Made by a program: the position numbers and the translations under genes
NCBI GenBank assembly: GCA_964510785.1
Contig: CAZECM010000015.1
Location: 1-53,820, forward strand
Length of the DNA stretch: 53,820 nucleotides
DNA from: JAAYZM01 sp964510785
GTDB lineage: Bacteria; Actinomycetota; Actinomycetes; Actinomycetales; Cellulomonadaceae
Direction of reading: 5' to 3'
Shown here: in pieces, positions 7,696-16,106 of the stretch
How positions within the stretch are numbered: the first letter of the stretch is position 1
Layout: every line of letters begins with the position of its first letter
The notes under the pieces: model-generated
Seen by the model: the letters and a program-made list of their open reading frames with translations, nothing else
What the model was told of the DNA's origin: nothing
Databases searched by the model: none

Positions 7696-8583
7696 ATGGT
7701 GGATCTGCAGCTCGACCAGCTTCGTGCGCTCAGCGCCGTGATCGAGACCGGGAGCTTCGACGGGGCGGCCGGTCGGCTCGGGGTCACGCCGTCGGCCATC
7801 AGCCAGCGGATCAAGGCGCTCGAGTCCGGTGTGGGGCGCGTCCTCGTGCAACGGGGCAGGCCCGCGGTCGCGACGGACAGCGGCGCGACGCTGCTGCGGC
7901 TGGCCAAGCAGCTCGACGTGCTCGTCGCGGAGTCGCTCGGCGAGCTCGAGCTCGACCTCTCCCCGGGTGGGCACGTCGCTATCCCGCTCGTCATCAACGC
8001 GGACTCGCTCGCGACGTGGGTGCTCCCCGCCCTCGCCGAGCTCGCCGACGAGATCGCGGTCCAGGTCCATCGCGAGGACGAGCGCCACTCGACCGCGCTG
8101 CTGCGGGACGGGACCGTCATGGCCGCGATCACGGCGGTGGCCGAGCCCGTCCAGGGCTGCGTCTCGCGGCCGCTCGGTGCCATGGCCTACCGGCCCCTGT
8201 GCGCTCCCGCCTTCGCCGCGCGGTGGTTCACGGGTGCCCCGGCACGGGACCAGGCCGTGCTCGCCGCCGCCCCGGTGGTCCAGTTCGACCGCAAGGACGC
8301 GCTGCAGGACGAGTACCTCCGCGCTCGCGGGGTCGACCCGGGCGTGCCGCCGTGCCACCTCGTGCCCGGTTCCGGGCCGTTCGTCGAGGCGATCCGGCTC
8401 GGGATGGGCTGGGGCATGGTGCCCGACCTGCAGGGTGACGACCTGCGTGCGAGCGGAGAGCTCGTCGCGCTGGACGCGTCGATGAGGCGCGTACCCCTCT
8501 ACTGGCAGCAGTGGTCGCTGCGGTCCGCCGCCCTCGACCGCTTGGCGGCCGCCGTCACGGCCGCCGCCGCCACCCTCCACTGA
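7696..8583 (+). CDS. lysG: LysR-family regulator of the amino acid exporter (LysG/ArgP)
   Basis: A 295-residue LysR-type regulator. The N-terminal winged helix reads LQLDQLRALSAVIETGSFDGAAGRLGVTPSAISQRIKALE, followed by the linker VGRVLVQRGRPAVATDSGATLLRLA, both diagnostic of the ArgP/LysG subgroup. The C-terminal effector-binding domain ends near residue 290. The start is ATG 7696, or possibly GTG 7699 directly behind it. No Shine-Dalgarno is present and TAAGTT at 7684-7689 is 6 bases upstream, consistent with a leaderless transcript. It is predicted to sense lysine/arginine (or dipeptide-derived) excess and activate the divergent lysE. The stop is 6 bp before a palindromic intergenic element. 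Confidence 0.92.
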   Translation: MVDLQLDQLRALSAVIETGSFDGAAGRLGVTPSAISQRIKALESGVGRVLVQRGRPAVATDSGATLLRLAKQLDVLVAESLGELELDLSPGGHVAIPLVINADSLATWVLPALAELADEIAVQVHREDERHSTALLRDGTVMAAITAVAEPVQGCVSRPLGAMAYRPLCAPAFAARWFTGAPARDQAVLAAAPVVQFDRKDALQDEYLRARGVDPGVPPCHLVPGSGPFVEAIRLGMGWGMVPDLQGDDLRASGELVALDASMRRVPLYWQQWSLRSAALDRLAAAVTAAAATLH

Positions 8584-8589
8584 CCCCTC

Positions 8590-8707
8590 GAGCCGTCCGC
8601 GCACTGGTTGGTGCCAGAGTGACTTCCCCGGGCCACTCCACCGGCGTGTCGCCCGGTGTGTCGAGCGAGTTATGTCACTTGAGTACCAAGGGGTGCGCGG
8701 ACGGCTC
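8590..8707 (+). repeat. 118-bp palindromic intergenic element, copy A
   Basis: It begins GAGCCGTCCGCGCAC and ends with the exact reverse complement, GTGCGCGGACGGCTC. Behind these, imperfect inner arms continue the inversion: TTGGTGCCAGAGTGAC on the left and GTCACTTGAGTACCAA on the right. The centre contains two GTGTCG units. The second copy at 11753-11869 has the same arms in opposite orientation but a diverged centre. No obvious target duplication and no transposase gene are present. The remaining intergenic sequence up to 8818 shows nothing recognisable. Confidence 0.85.
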
Positions 8708-8818
8708 GGGGTTGGAGCGGTGGCGGACCGGCGAGGTGCTCGCAGGACGGCACGGGGCGGTCCACAGGCTTGGGCCCGCGCACACCCCGACACCGCTACT
8801 CCGGGCACGCTGCTCCGC

Positions 8819-9730
8819 ATGGACGAGTGGATACTCATGACGATCCGTACCCACGGTGGGGTGCTTCGGCGGCGCGATCTGGTGGCGCAACGCAGCGCGA
8901 ACCTGCCCGCCGTCAAGCGCGCACTGGCCGAGCTCGTCTGGTCCGGACGGCTCCGCCGCGTTCGCCGAGGCCTCTACGCGCTCCCGGTGGCCGAGCGGGA
9001 CGTGATCGCGGCCCGCGCTGCCGGCGGCGTGCTGACATGCGCCTCCGCTGCCGCGATGCTCGGACTCCCGCTGCGCGACCGCCCACGGGCTCCTCACATC
9101 GCGCTCCCGCAGAACCGTGGTTCCTTGCGACTTCCCCCGCCCCCGGGAACCGTGATCCACCGCGATCAACACATCGTGTCCGGGTCAGATCCCCGGTCCA
9201 TACCCCTGCCGCTCGCGATCGCCCATGCCACTCACTGCCTGCCGCTGCCCGAGTCCGTCGCCCTCATGGACGGCGCCCTCAACAGGAAGCTCGTACGACT
9301 TGAAGACCTGCGCACGTACCGCCCCGCGGTCGGGGTGGTCGACTTCGAGCGGGCGGTCCGTCTCGCCGACGGCTCAGCCCAGTCTTTCCCCGAGACGCTC
9401 GCCCGTCTCGCGCTGCGCACGGCGGGACTCTCCTTCGAGACCCAGGCCTACGTCCCCGGGGTCGGGCACGTGGACTTCCTCGTGGAGGGGCTCGTGACCG
9501 TGGAGATCGATGGCCGCGCCTATCACAGCGACTCGGCGCAGTTCCGCGAGGACCGGCGTCGAGACCGCGAGGTACTCGCCCGAGGACTGCTGCCCCTGCG
9601 GTTCACCGCCGACGAAGTCATCGCCTCGACTCTCGAGCTCGAGACCACTGTCGCGGCGACGGTGACCCGCGCTCGCGCACTCGCCCGCGCCCACCGGCAT
9701 CTCGCCGCGCAGCGGGCACGTGCGTCGTAG
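8819..9730 (+). CDS. AbiEi-like N-terminal / DUF559 (Vsr-like) domain protein
   Basis: A protein of about 303 residues. The N-terminal ~70 residues form a winged helix (GGVLRRRDLVAQ, LVWSGRLRRVRRGLYALP) like the AbiEi antitoxin domain. The C-terminal ~110 residues match the DUF559/very-short-patch-repair-like fold: HVDFLVEGLVTVEIDGRAYH, then FREDRRRDREVLARGLLPLRFTADEV, containing the D..E-x-D pattern of PD-(D/E)XK-like proteins. This two-domain architecture is widespread in actinobacteria, and its function is not established. No cognate toxin gene is adjacent. ATG 8819 is preferred over an in-frame ATG at 8672 that lies inside the repeat element; ATG 8837 is also possible, and no clear ribosome binding site decides. 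It converges on the sugar dehydrogenase gene with 1 bp between the stops. Confidence 0.72.
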   Translation: MDEWILMTIRTHGGVLRRRDLVAQRSANLPAVKRALAELVWSGRLRRVRRGLYALPVAERDVIAARAAGGVLTCASAAAMLGLPLRDRPRAPHIALPQNRGSLRLPPPPGTVIHRDQHIVSGSDPRSIPLPLAIAHATHCLPLPESVALMDGALNRKLVRLEDLRTYRPAVGVVDFERAVRLADGSAQSFPETLARLALRTAGLSFETQAYVPGVGHVDFLVEGLVTVEIDGRAYHSDSAQFREDRRRDREVLARGLLPLRFTADEVIASTLELETTVAATVTRARALARAHRHLAAQRARAS

Positions 9731-9731
9731 C

Positions 9732-10931
9732 TCAGGCGGGGGCGATCTCGACGCGGAGGATGCGGTCGTCGCCCGAGCGGGGGTTGCCGCGGCCGTCCGT
9801 GTTGTTCGTGAGGACCCACAACGCGCCGCCGGGCGCCTCGACCACGGCGCGCAGCCGCCCGTAGTCCTGCAGCAACGCCTGGGGTTCGCCCGTACCGTTT
9901 GCGGTGAGAGGCACGCGCCACAACGTCTGACCGCGCAGCCCAGCGAGATAGACACCCTCCCGGGTCACGGCGAGCCCGCTCGGGGACGCCTCGCTAGTGC
10001 GCCACACGTGCAACGGGCTGACGAACTCCCCGCCACCGTCGCCCTCCCCCTCGACGTCGGGCCAGCCGTAGTTGGAGCCCGGCTCGATGAGGTTGAGCTC
10101 GTCCCACGTGTCCTGGCCGAACTCGCTCGCGAACATCCGCCCGTCCACGGCCCAGCCGAGTCCCTGCACGTTGCGGTGCCCGTAGCTCCAGACGAGCGAG
10201 TCGAACGGGTTGCCGGGGGCCGGCTCGCCGTCGGGCGTCATGCGCAGGATCTTGCCGCCGAGCGAGTCACGGTCCTGCGAGCGCTCCGTGTTGTACGTGT
10301 CGCCCGTGGTCGCATAGAGGAACCCGTCGGGCCCGAACGCGAGCCGCCCGCCGTTGTGGTTCGCGCCCTTGGGGATGCCGTCGAGGATGACCTCGCCCTC
10401 GCCCAGCTCCGCGCCGTCGAGCTCGAGGCGCAGGATCCGGTTGTCGTCGCTCGCCGTGAGGTACACGAAGACGGCGGAGTCCTGCTCGAACTCCGGCGAG
10501 ACGGCGATGCCGAGCAGCCCGCCCTCGGACCGCGCCACGACCGCCCGCTCGATCTGGTCCGCACCCTCGCCCTCGAGCCGGGTGAGCTCGCCGTCGTCGA
10601 GCCGGTACACCCGAGCCGTGTCTCGCTCGGTGACGAGTGCCGCGCCGTCGGGCAGGAACGCGATCCCCCACGGCGCGTCGAGCCCCGTGACGACGTCGGT
10701 GACGTCCGCGACGCGCGCCTCGCCGATCTCCTCGATCGTCGGGCTCGGCTCGGGCTCCGGGGTCGGTGACGGCTCGGGCGAGGGCGTGGGCTCCTCGGGC
10801 TCGGGCGCGGGGCTGGAACGCTCGACTGCCGAGGGGCTGCTCGGTGCCGGGCTCGGCTCGGGCTCGGCCGTGCACGCGGCAAGGACGAGGACGACGACGG
10901 CGCCCAGCGCCCAGATTGTCGAGTGGCTCAC
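9732..10931 (-). CDS. Lipoprotein PQQ-dependent sugar dehydrogenase family (Asd/Gcd beta-propeller)
   Basis: A 399-residue exported protein. It has a lipoprotein signal peptide with lipobox LAAC (Cys at about residue 20), then a ~45-residue linker of Pro, Ser and Glu, then a six-bladed propeller of the soluble glucose/aldose sugar dehydrogenase family. Motifs include VVTGLDAPWGIAFLPDG, SEGGLLGIAVSPEF, ANHNGGRLAFGPDG, GHRNVQGLGW and EPGSNYGWP. Family members oxidise sugars with PQQ, but many actinobacterial homologues have no known substrate and no PQQ biosynthesis genes are visible here. The linker resembles O-mannosylated segments of actinobacterial lipoproteins (inference). The start is a GTG at 10931. 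Confidence 0.88.
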   Translation of the reverse strand: MSHSTIWALGAVVVLVLAACTAEPEPSPAPSSPSAVERSSPAPEPEEPTPSPEPSPTPEPEPSPTIEEIGEARVADVTDVVTGLDAPWGIAFLPDGAALVTERDTARVYRLDDGELTRLEGEGADQIERAVVARSEGGLLGIAVSPEFEQDSAVFVYLTASDDNRILRLELDGAELGEGEVILDGIPKGANHNGGRLAFGPDGFLYATTGDTYNTERSQDRDSLGGKILRMTPDGEPAPGNPFDSLVWSYGHRNVQGLGWAVDGRMFASEFGQDTWDELNLIEPGSNYGWPDVEGEGDGGGEFVSPLHVWRTSEASPSGLAVTREGVYLAGLRGQTLWRVPLTANGTGEPQALLQDYGRLRAVVEAPGGALWVLTNNTDGRGNPRSGDDRILRVEIAPA

Positions 10932-10978
10932 CCCGCTAGACCATCACGTCTGGGTCGCCAGGGCTACCGGACAGCGCC

Positions 10979-10999
10979 AGCGGGTAGCGGGTAGCGGGT
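10979..10999. repeat. Three tandem AGCGGGT units in a promoter region
   Basis: The 7-base unit is repeated three times perfectly, followed by a partial AGCG. It lies in the 136 bp between the sugar dehydrogenase start (10931) and the nicotinamidase stop (11068). It may be a simple slippage repeat; no regulatory role can be shown. Confidence 0.6.
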
Positions 11000-11067
11000 A
11001 GCGTCGGGCCGATGGGCCGAGCCGCCGTCCCCGTCGCTGCTGACGGGCGCACCGGCCGCTCGGCAGC

Positions 11068-11664
11068 TCAGTCGACGAACGCCGGCTCGAGTCGCGCCCC
11101 GTGCGCGAGCAGCTCCTCGCGAGCAGCGGCACCCTGCTCGGGCGTCACGGGCACGGTGAGGTCGGTGAACACGCGCGCGGACAGCCCGAGCGCGATCGCG
11201 TCGAGGGCGGTCGCCTTGACGCAGTGCGACTCGGCGATGCCGACGACGTCGACCTCCGTGACGGCCGCGCGCGTGAGGATCTCGGCGAGCGAGCGCCCGT
11301 CTGGGTCGGTCCCCTCGAAGCCCGAGTAGGCGGCCTCGTAGGCGCCCTTCTTCACGGATGCGTCGGGGCGCAGGTCCGCGAGCGCGGGGTGGAGCTCGGC
11401 CTCGGCGGTCCCGGCGACCCCGTGCGGTGGCCACGTCTCGACGAAGTCAGGTGTCTCGCTGAAGTGCGCGCCCGGGTCGATGTGCCAGTCCTGGGTCGTC
11501 ACGACGACGGCGTACTCTCCGCGGCGCTCCGCGCCGAGCCGTGCGATCGCCTCGGCCACGGCATTCCCGCCGTCCACCCCGAGCGCACCACCCTCGCAGA
11601 AGGTGGGCTGCACGTCCACGACGAGCAGCGCGCGGCGGACGGGGGTGCTCTCGATGGGTTCCAC
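11068..11664 (-). CDS. pncA: Nicotinamidase / isochorismatase-fold cysteine hydrolase
   Basis: A 198-residue cysteine hydrolase predicted to deamidate nicotinamide to nicotinate for NAD salvage. The catalytic triad is visible: Asp in ALLVVDVQPTFCEGG (about residue 17), Lys in DASVKKGAYEAAYSGF (about 105) and Cys in GIAESHCVKATALDA (about 148). The metal ligands Asp and His lie in TQDWHIDPGAHF. The GTG start at 11664 has GGGAGG 5 bases upstream on its strand. The gene stands alone between the sugar dehydrogenase and a palindromic element. An isochorismatase of other specificity is possible, but the DWH...H motif favours nicotinamidase. Confidence 0.9.
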   Translation of the reverse strand: MEPIESTPVRRALLVVDVQPTFCEGGALGVDGGNAVAEAIARLGAERRGEYAVVVTTQDWHIDPGAHFSETPDFVETWPPHGVAGTAEAELHPALADLRPDASVKKGAYEAAYSGFEGTDPDGRSLAEILTRAAVTEVDVVGIAESHCVKATALDAIALGLSARVFTDLTVPVTPEQGAAAREELLAHGARLEPAFVD

Positions 11665-11752
11665 AAGGACCTCCCGAAGACGGCAGTGACCCCCTCATTG
11701 TCCCCGACAGCGCCAACCCGCGCCCCGACGACCCATCGCGCCGACCTCGCCT

Positions 11753-11869
11753 GAGCCGTCCGCGCACTCCTTGATACTCAAGTGACATAAATCGCGCGAC
11801 ACGCCGAGCGACACGCCGAGCGTCAGACCACAGGAGTCACTCTGGCACCAAGGAGTGCGCGGACGGCTC
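11753..11869 (-). repeat. 117-bp palindromic intergenic element, copy B
   Basis: This is an inverted-orientation copy of the element at 8590-8707. Its terminal inverted repeats are perfect over 21 bases and continue imperfectly for about 15 more. Read on the minus strand, it matches copy A almost base for base in both arms and in the two GTGTCG units, while about 16 bases on one side of the centre have diverged. The rest of the 358 bp between pncA and metG holds no gene: 11665-11752 is presumably the pncA promoter region, and 11905-11952 contains two copies of GGTGCCGTGGACG. Confidence 0.85.
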
Positions 11870-12010
11870 AGGGGGTGGGGCAGTGGGGGCGGGCGGGTCG
11901 GTGAGTCGGGTGGGTGCCGTGGACGCGGCGGGTGGTGGGTGCCGTGGACGGGGGTGGGGGGGGCGGAGCCCGGGCGTGGAACGCGCGTGAGGGCAGCAAG
12001 CGGGCGCAAC

Positions 12011-12016
12011 TAGGAT
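12011..12016 (+). promoter_or_regulatory. metG -10 hexamer, leaderless transcript
   Basis: TAGGAT ends 6 bases before the metG ATG at 12023 and no Shine-Dalgarno precedes the start. Transcription would begin at or next to the start codon. The -35 region is not recognisable. Confidence 0.5.
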
Positions 12017-12022
12017 CGGCGC

Positions 12023-13819
12023 ATGACTCGCATCCTCTCCGCTGTCGCCTGGCCGTACGCCAACGGCCCGCGGCACATCGGCCACGTCGCCGGCTTCGGC
12101 GTCCCCTCCGACGTGTTCAGCCGGTACATGCGGATGGCGGGCAACGACGTCCTCATGGTCTCGGGCACGGACGAGCACGGCACGCCGATCCTCGTGCTCG
12201 CGGACCAGCAGGGCGTGAGCCCGCGCGAGCTCGCGGACCGCTACAACCGGGTCATCGTCGAGGACCTCACGAAGCTCGGCCTGAGCTACGACCTGTTCAC
12301 CCGCACCACCACGCTCAACCACTACGCGGTGGCCCAGGAGATGTTCCGCACGCTGCACAAGAACGGCTACATGGTCGAGCAGACCACGCGCGGCGCGATC
12401 TCCCCGAGCACGGGCCGCACGCTGCCCGACCGCTACATCGAGGGCACCTGCCCGATCTGCGGGTACGACGGCGCGCGCGGCGACCAGTGCGACAACTGCG
12501 GCAACCAGCTCGACGCCGTCGAGCTCAAGAACCCCCGCAGCCGCATCAACGGCGAGACGCCGAAGTTCGTCGAGACCGAGCACTTCTTCCTCGACCTTCC
12601 CGCGCTCACCGACGCCCTCGGGGACTGGCTGCGCTCGCGCGGCGACTGGCGGCCCAACGTCCTGAAGTTCTCCCTCAACCTGCTCGAGGACGTGCGCCCG
12701 CGCGCCATGACCCGCGACATCGACTGGGGCATCCCCGTGCCGCTGCCCGGCTGGGAGGAGAACCCCGCCAAGCGCCTGTACGTGTGGTTCGACGCCGTGA
12801 TCGGCTACCTCTCGGCGAGCGTCGAGTGGGCGCGCCGCTACGGCGCCGACCCGGACGACTGGAAGCAGTGGTGGGCGGACCCCACGGCCCAGCAGTACTA
12901 CTTCATGGGCAAGGACAACATCACGTTCCACTCCCAGATCTGGCCCGCGGAGCTCCTCGCGTACAACGGCCAGGGTGCCAAGGGCGGCGCGCCGGGACGG
13001 TTCGGCGAGCTGCAGCTGCCCACCGAGGTGGTCTCGAGCGAGTTCCTCACGATGGAGGGCAAGAAGTTCGCGTCCTCGCGCGGCATCGTCATCTACGTGC
13101 GCGACTTCCTCGAGCGCTACCAGCCCGACGCCCTGCGCTACTTCATCGCGACGGCGGGCCCGGAGACCCAGGACACGGACTTCACGTGGGCGGAGTTCAA
13201 GCGCCGCACGAACGACGAGCTCGTCGCTGGCTGGGGCAACCTCGTCAACCGCACGGCGAACCTCGTCCACAAGAACTTCGGCGAGATCCCGGCCGCGACC
13301 GATCCCCAGGACATCGACCGCGACCTGCTCGCGCGCACGGGCGCCGGGTTCGCCGCCGTCGGCGACCACGTTGCCCACCACCGCCAGCGCGCGGGCATCA
13401 ACGAGGCCATGGCCGTGGTCGCGGACGTCAACAAGTACCTCTCGGACACGGCGCCGTGGAAGCTCAAGTCCCCCGAGGACCGCGCCCGCCTCGCGACCGT
13501 GCTGCACACCGCGACCCAGGCGGTGAGCGACTGCCGCACGCTGCTCGCACCGTTCCTGCCGCACACTTCGCAGCTCGTGCACGAGGCCTTCGGCGGCTCG
13601 GGCACGGTGGAGCCGATGCCCCGCATCGAGGAGGTCACGGACCTCGACGACCCCGCGATCTCCTACCCCGTCATCACGGGCGACTACCGCGGCGCGCACG
13701 CGTGGGCCTCGGTCCCGGTCACGGTCGGCACCCCGGTCGCCGCCCCGACGCCGGTGTTCACCAAGCTCGACGACGCGATCGTCGAGGAGGAGCTCGCCCG
13801 GGCGCAGGGCGGGGCGTGA
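12023..13819 (+). CDS. metG: Methionyl-tRNA synthetase
   Basis: A 598-residue class I synthetase that charges tRNA-Met. The HIGH signature is R17-HIGH (18-21) within AWPYANGPRHIGHVAG. The zinc knuckle has C143, C146, C156 and C159. The KMSKS-equivalent is KKFASSRG starting at K347. The anticodon-binding helical domain follows (EFKRRTNDELVAGWGNLVNRT). There is no C-terminal EMAP/Trbp111 dimerisation domain. The length fits the actinobacterial type. The gene overlaps tatD by 4 bp (GTGA), so the two are translationally coupled. Confidence 0.97.
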   Translation: MTRILSAVAWPYANGPRHIGHVAGFGVPSDVFSRYMRMAGNDVLMVSGTDEHGTPILVLADQQGVSPRELADRYNRVIVEDLTKLGLSYDLFTRTTTLNHYAVAQEMFRTLHKNGYMVEQTTRGAISPSTGRTLPDRYIEGTCPICGYDGARGDQCDNCGNQLDAVELKNPRSRINGETPKFVETEHFFLDLPALTDALGDWLRSRGDWRPNVLKFSLNLLEDVRPRAMTRDIDWGIPVPLPGWEENPAKRLYVWFDAVIGYLSASVEWARRYGADPDDWKQWWADPTAQQYYFMGKDNITFHSQIWPAELLAYNGQGAKGGAPGRFGELQLPTEVVSSEFLTMEGKKFASSRGIVIYVRDFLERYQPDALRYFIATAGPETQDTDFTWAEFKRRTNDELVAGWGNLVNRTANLVHKNFGEIPAATDPQDIDRDLLARTGAGFAAVGDHVAHHRQRAGINEAMAVVADVNKYLSDTAPWKLKSPEDRARLATVLHTATQAVSDCRTLLAPFLPHTSQLVHEAFGGSGTVEPMPRIEEVTDLDDPAISYPVITGDYRGAHAWASVPVTVGTPVAAPTPVFTKLDDAIVEEELARAQGGA

Positions 13820-14763
13820 GTCGGCGCGTCGACTGGCCGGCCGAGCCCGAGCCGCTTCCGCACCCGGTCGTCGACAACCACACGCACCTCGAGACGGTGG
13901 TGCGCGAGACTGACGGCGCCGGGTGGCGTACGCAGGGCGAGGACGGGCCGACGACGACGGCGGACGGCGGCGCTCTCCGTTCCCACCTCGACCGTGCGGC
14001 GCGCGCGGGGGTGACCCGGCTCGTGCAGGTGGGCTGCGACCTCGAGTCGGTCGACTGGACCGAAGCCGCCGTGCGCACGCACCCCGAGCTGCTCGGCGCC
14101 GTGGCGATCCACCCCAACGAGGCCGTGCTGCACGCGGGCGTGCGCGAGGTGGCCCCGGACGGCCTCGAGCCCGACCCGCAAGAACGCCACGAGGTGCCGC
14201 TCGACGAGGCGATCGCACGCGTCGAGACCGTCGCGCGCGGCAACGACCGCATCCGGTGCATCGGCGAGACGGGCCTGGACTTCTTCCGGGCCGGCGAGCG
14301 CGGCCGGGCGGTGCAGCGCGAGGCGTTCCGGGCGCACATCGCCCTCGCCAAGGAGCTCGACCTCGTGCTGCAGATCCACGACCGGGAGGCGCACGCCGCC
14401 GTCGTCGAGGTGCTCGAGGCCGACGGCGCCCCGGAGCGCACGGTGTTCCACTGCTACTCGGGCGACGCCGAGCTCGCGAGGTACTGCGCGGGGCAGGGCT
14501 GGTACCTGTCCTTTGCGGGCCCGCTGACGTTCCGGGCCAACGACGAGCTGCGCGCGGCCGCCCGCGCCGTCGGCCCCGACCACGTTCTCCTCGAGACGGA
14601 CGCCCCGTACCTCACGCCGCACCCGTACCGGGGCCGCCCCAACGCCCCGTACCTCGCCGCGCTCACGATGCGCACGCTCGCCGAGGTGCTCGGTCTCGAC
14701 CTCGCGGCGGCGTGTGCCGCCGTGGAACGCAGCTCCCTTGCGCTATACGGTTCCTGGGATTAG
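13816..14763 (+). CDS. tatD: TatD-family metal-dependent deoxyribonuclease
   Basis: A 315-residue TIM-barrel hydrolase with DNase activity in the TatD family. The metal-binding His pair is in VVDNHTHLE near residue 22. GAVAIHPNEA, RCIGETGLDFF, LVLQIHDREAHAAVVEVL, VFHCYSGD and VLLETDAPYLTPHPYRGRPN are the expected motifs. The GTG at 13816 overlaps the metG stop. Compared with typical TatD proteins it has an N-terminal insertion of about 30 residues between the first motif and the first helix, rich in Asp, Gly and Thr. It belongs to the metG-tatD-rpf-ksgA-ispE backbone. Confidence 0.94.
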   Translation: MSRRVDWPAEPEPLPHPVVDNHTHLETVVRETDGAGWRTQGEDGPTTTADGGALRSHLDRAARAGVTRLVQVGCDLESVDWTEAAVRTHPELLGAVAIHPNEAVLHAGVREVAPDGLEPDPQERHEVPLDEAIARVETVARGNDRIRCIGETGLDFFRAGERGRAVQREAFRAHIALAKELDLVLQIHDREAHAAVVEVLEADGAPERTVFHCYSGDAELARYCAGQGWYLSFAGPLTFRANDELRAAARAVGPDHVLLETDAPYLTPHPYRGRPNAPYLAALTMRTLAEVLGLDLAAACAAVERSSLALYGSWD

Positions 14764-14765
14764 TC

Positions 14766-14803
14766 CCGGTTTGCCCTGGCTCTAGGTCCTTGCGACTAGG
14801 AAT
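14766..14803 (+). promoter_or_regulatory. rpf upstream region with motifs shared with the exopolysaccharide adhesin operon
   Basis: CCGGTTTGCCCT (14766-14777) and CTAGGAAT (14796-14803) both recur exactly upstream of the gene at 40361 (40266-40277 and 40256-40263). Further downstream, TAACGT at 14821-14826 is a possible -10. The exact reuse of both motifs suggests a shared regulator for cell-surface genes; which one is unknown. Confidence 0.45.
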
Positions 14804-14860
14804 CGACCCCGGTTCTGGGCTAACGTCGAGGGCTGTCGCGTGTAGGGGCCGCGGCGCGCC

Positions 14861-16063
14861 ATGCCGACTGACGAACGGATCTTGATGAGCCCGAGCCGCA
14901 CCCCCGGGACGCCCTCGCGCGCCCGGCGACTCGTGGCGCACGCCACCGTGCTCGCTCTCGTCACCGCGGGGACCGGTGCCTTCGCGACGCTCCACAAGAA
15001 CGTCGAGGTGGACCTCAACGGCACGCAGCTCCAGGTGTCGACCTTCGGGCGCACCGTCTCCGACGTCCTCGTGGCGGCCGGGGTCGAGGTGGGTGAGCGG
15101 GACCTCGTGGTCCCCGCCCTCGGTACGCCTGCCGCGACGGGCGACGAGATCGTGGTGCGGCACGCGCGCGAGCTGGAGCTCGTCGTGGACGGCGAGGAGC
15201 GCACCGTGTGGACCACGGCCCTCACGGTCGGCGACGCGGTCGACGCCCTCGGCGCGCGCGCACGTGACGCGCACGTCTCGGTGTCCCGGTCCGCTGCGCT
15301 GCCCCGCTCGGGCGCGGTGTTCGTCTCGACGCGCAAGGCGATGTCCGTCGAGGTCGACGGCCAGGTGGTCGAGCTCGACACGAACGTCCCGACGGTGCGT
15401 GAGGCGCTCCTCGAGGTGGGGCTCGTGCTCGAGGCGGAGGACCAGCTCTCGGTCGACCTCGACTCGCCGGCCACGGACGGGCTCGTCGTCGAGATCACGC
15501 GCGCCACGACGGTGGCGGGCACCACGACACAGACCATGAAGTTCGCCGAGCGTGAGGTCGAGGACTCCTCGTACGCGAAGGGCACCCGGATCGTGCAGCA
15601 GCAGGGCCGGGTCGGCACGCGTGAGGTCACGTACACCGCCACGGTGGTCGACGGCGTCGAGGTGGCGCGCACCGTCCTCGCGAGCGTGATCGTCGAGGAG
15701 CCGCAGGACCGCGTCGTGCTGGTCGGGACGATGGTGGTCCCGGACGTGCCGCCCGTGAAGGCCGGCACCTCGAAGGCGATCGCCAAGGAGCTCGCGGCGG
15801 ATCGCGGCTGGGGTGACGACGAGTTCAAGTGCCTCGTCGCGCTGTGGCAGAAGGAGAGCGGCTGGCGCGTCGACGCGCACAACAAGTCCTCCGGTGCGTA
15901 CGGCATCCCGCAGGCGCTGCCGGGCAACAAGATGGCGAAGTACGGCGACGACTGGAAGACCAATCCCAAGACGCAGATCAAGTGGGGCCTCGCGTACATC
16001 GCGGGCCGCTACGACACCCCGTGCGGTGCCTGGAGCTTCTTCCTGCGTAAGAACTGGTACTGA
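14861..16063 (+). CDS. Resuscitation-promoting-factor-like protein (DUF348 x3, G5, SLT-like muralytic domain)
   Basis: A ~400-residue exported protein. A single N-terminal hydrophobic segment (about residues 25-44) is followed by three DUF348 ubiquitin-like repeats (about 46-210; phrases such as VEVDLNGTQLQVSTFGRTVSDVL recur). A G5 domain follows (about 215-297; DSSYAKGTRIVQQQGRVGTREVTY). The C-terminus is a lysozyme-like domain (FKCLVALWQKESGW, then GAYGIPQALPGNKM) with a catalytic Glu in KESGW. RpfB has the same DUF348-G5 layout, but its muralytic domain is of another subtype; here it resembles the SLT/aggregation-promoting-factor end domain. It cleaves peptidoglycan glycan strands at division or regrowth. 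The start is ATG 14861; ATG 14885 is an alternative. The position between tatD and ksgA matches rpfB in M. tuberculosis. Confidence 0.88.
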   Translation: MPTDERILMSPSRTPGTPSRARRLVAHATVLALVTAGTGAFATLHKNVEVDLNGTQLQVSTFGRTVSDVLVAAGVEVGERDLVVPALGTPAATGDEIVVRHARELELVVDGEERTVWTTALTVGDAVDALGARARDAHVSVSRSAALPRSGAVFVSTRKAMSVEVDGQVVELDTNVPTVREALLEVGLVLEAEDQLSVDLDSPATDGLVVEITRATTVAGTTTQTMKFAEREVEDSSYAKGTRIVQQQGRVGTREVTYTATVVDGVEVARTVLASVIVEEPQDRVVLVGTMVVPDVPPVKAGTSKAIAKELAADRGWGDDEFKCLVALWQKESGWRVDAHNKSSGAYGIPQALPGNKMAKYGDDWKTNPKTQIKWGLAYIAGRYDTPCGAWSFFLRKNWY

Positions 16064-16106
16064 CGCGCGCGTCGCCCCCCCGCGCGATCGGCATAGGCTC
16101 GCTCGT

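Noticed and set aside
8672..8818. Extended start of the DUF559 protein beginning MSLEYQGVRGRL
   Set aside because: The ATG lies inside the palindromic element, and the same peptide start appears at 11788 on the minus strand in the other copy, so it is a by-product of the repeat.
14764..14860. c-di-AMP (ydaO-type) riboswitch before rpf
   Set aside because: Such riboswitches precede rpf in some actinobacteria, but the 97 bases here are too short and I cannot place the conserved helices.
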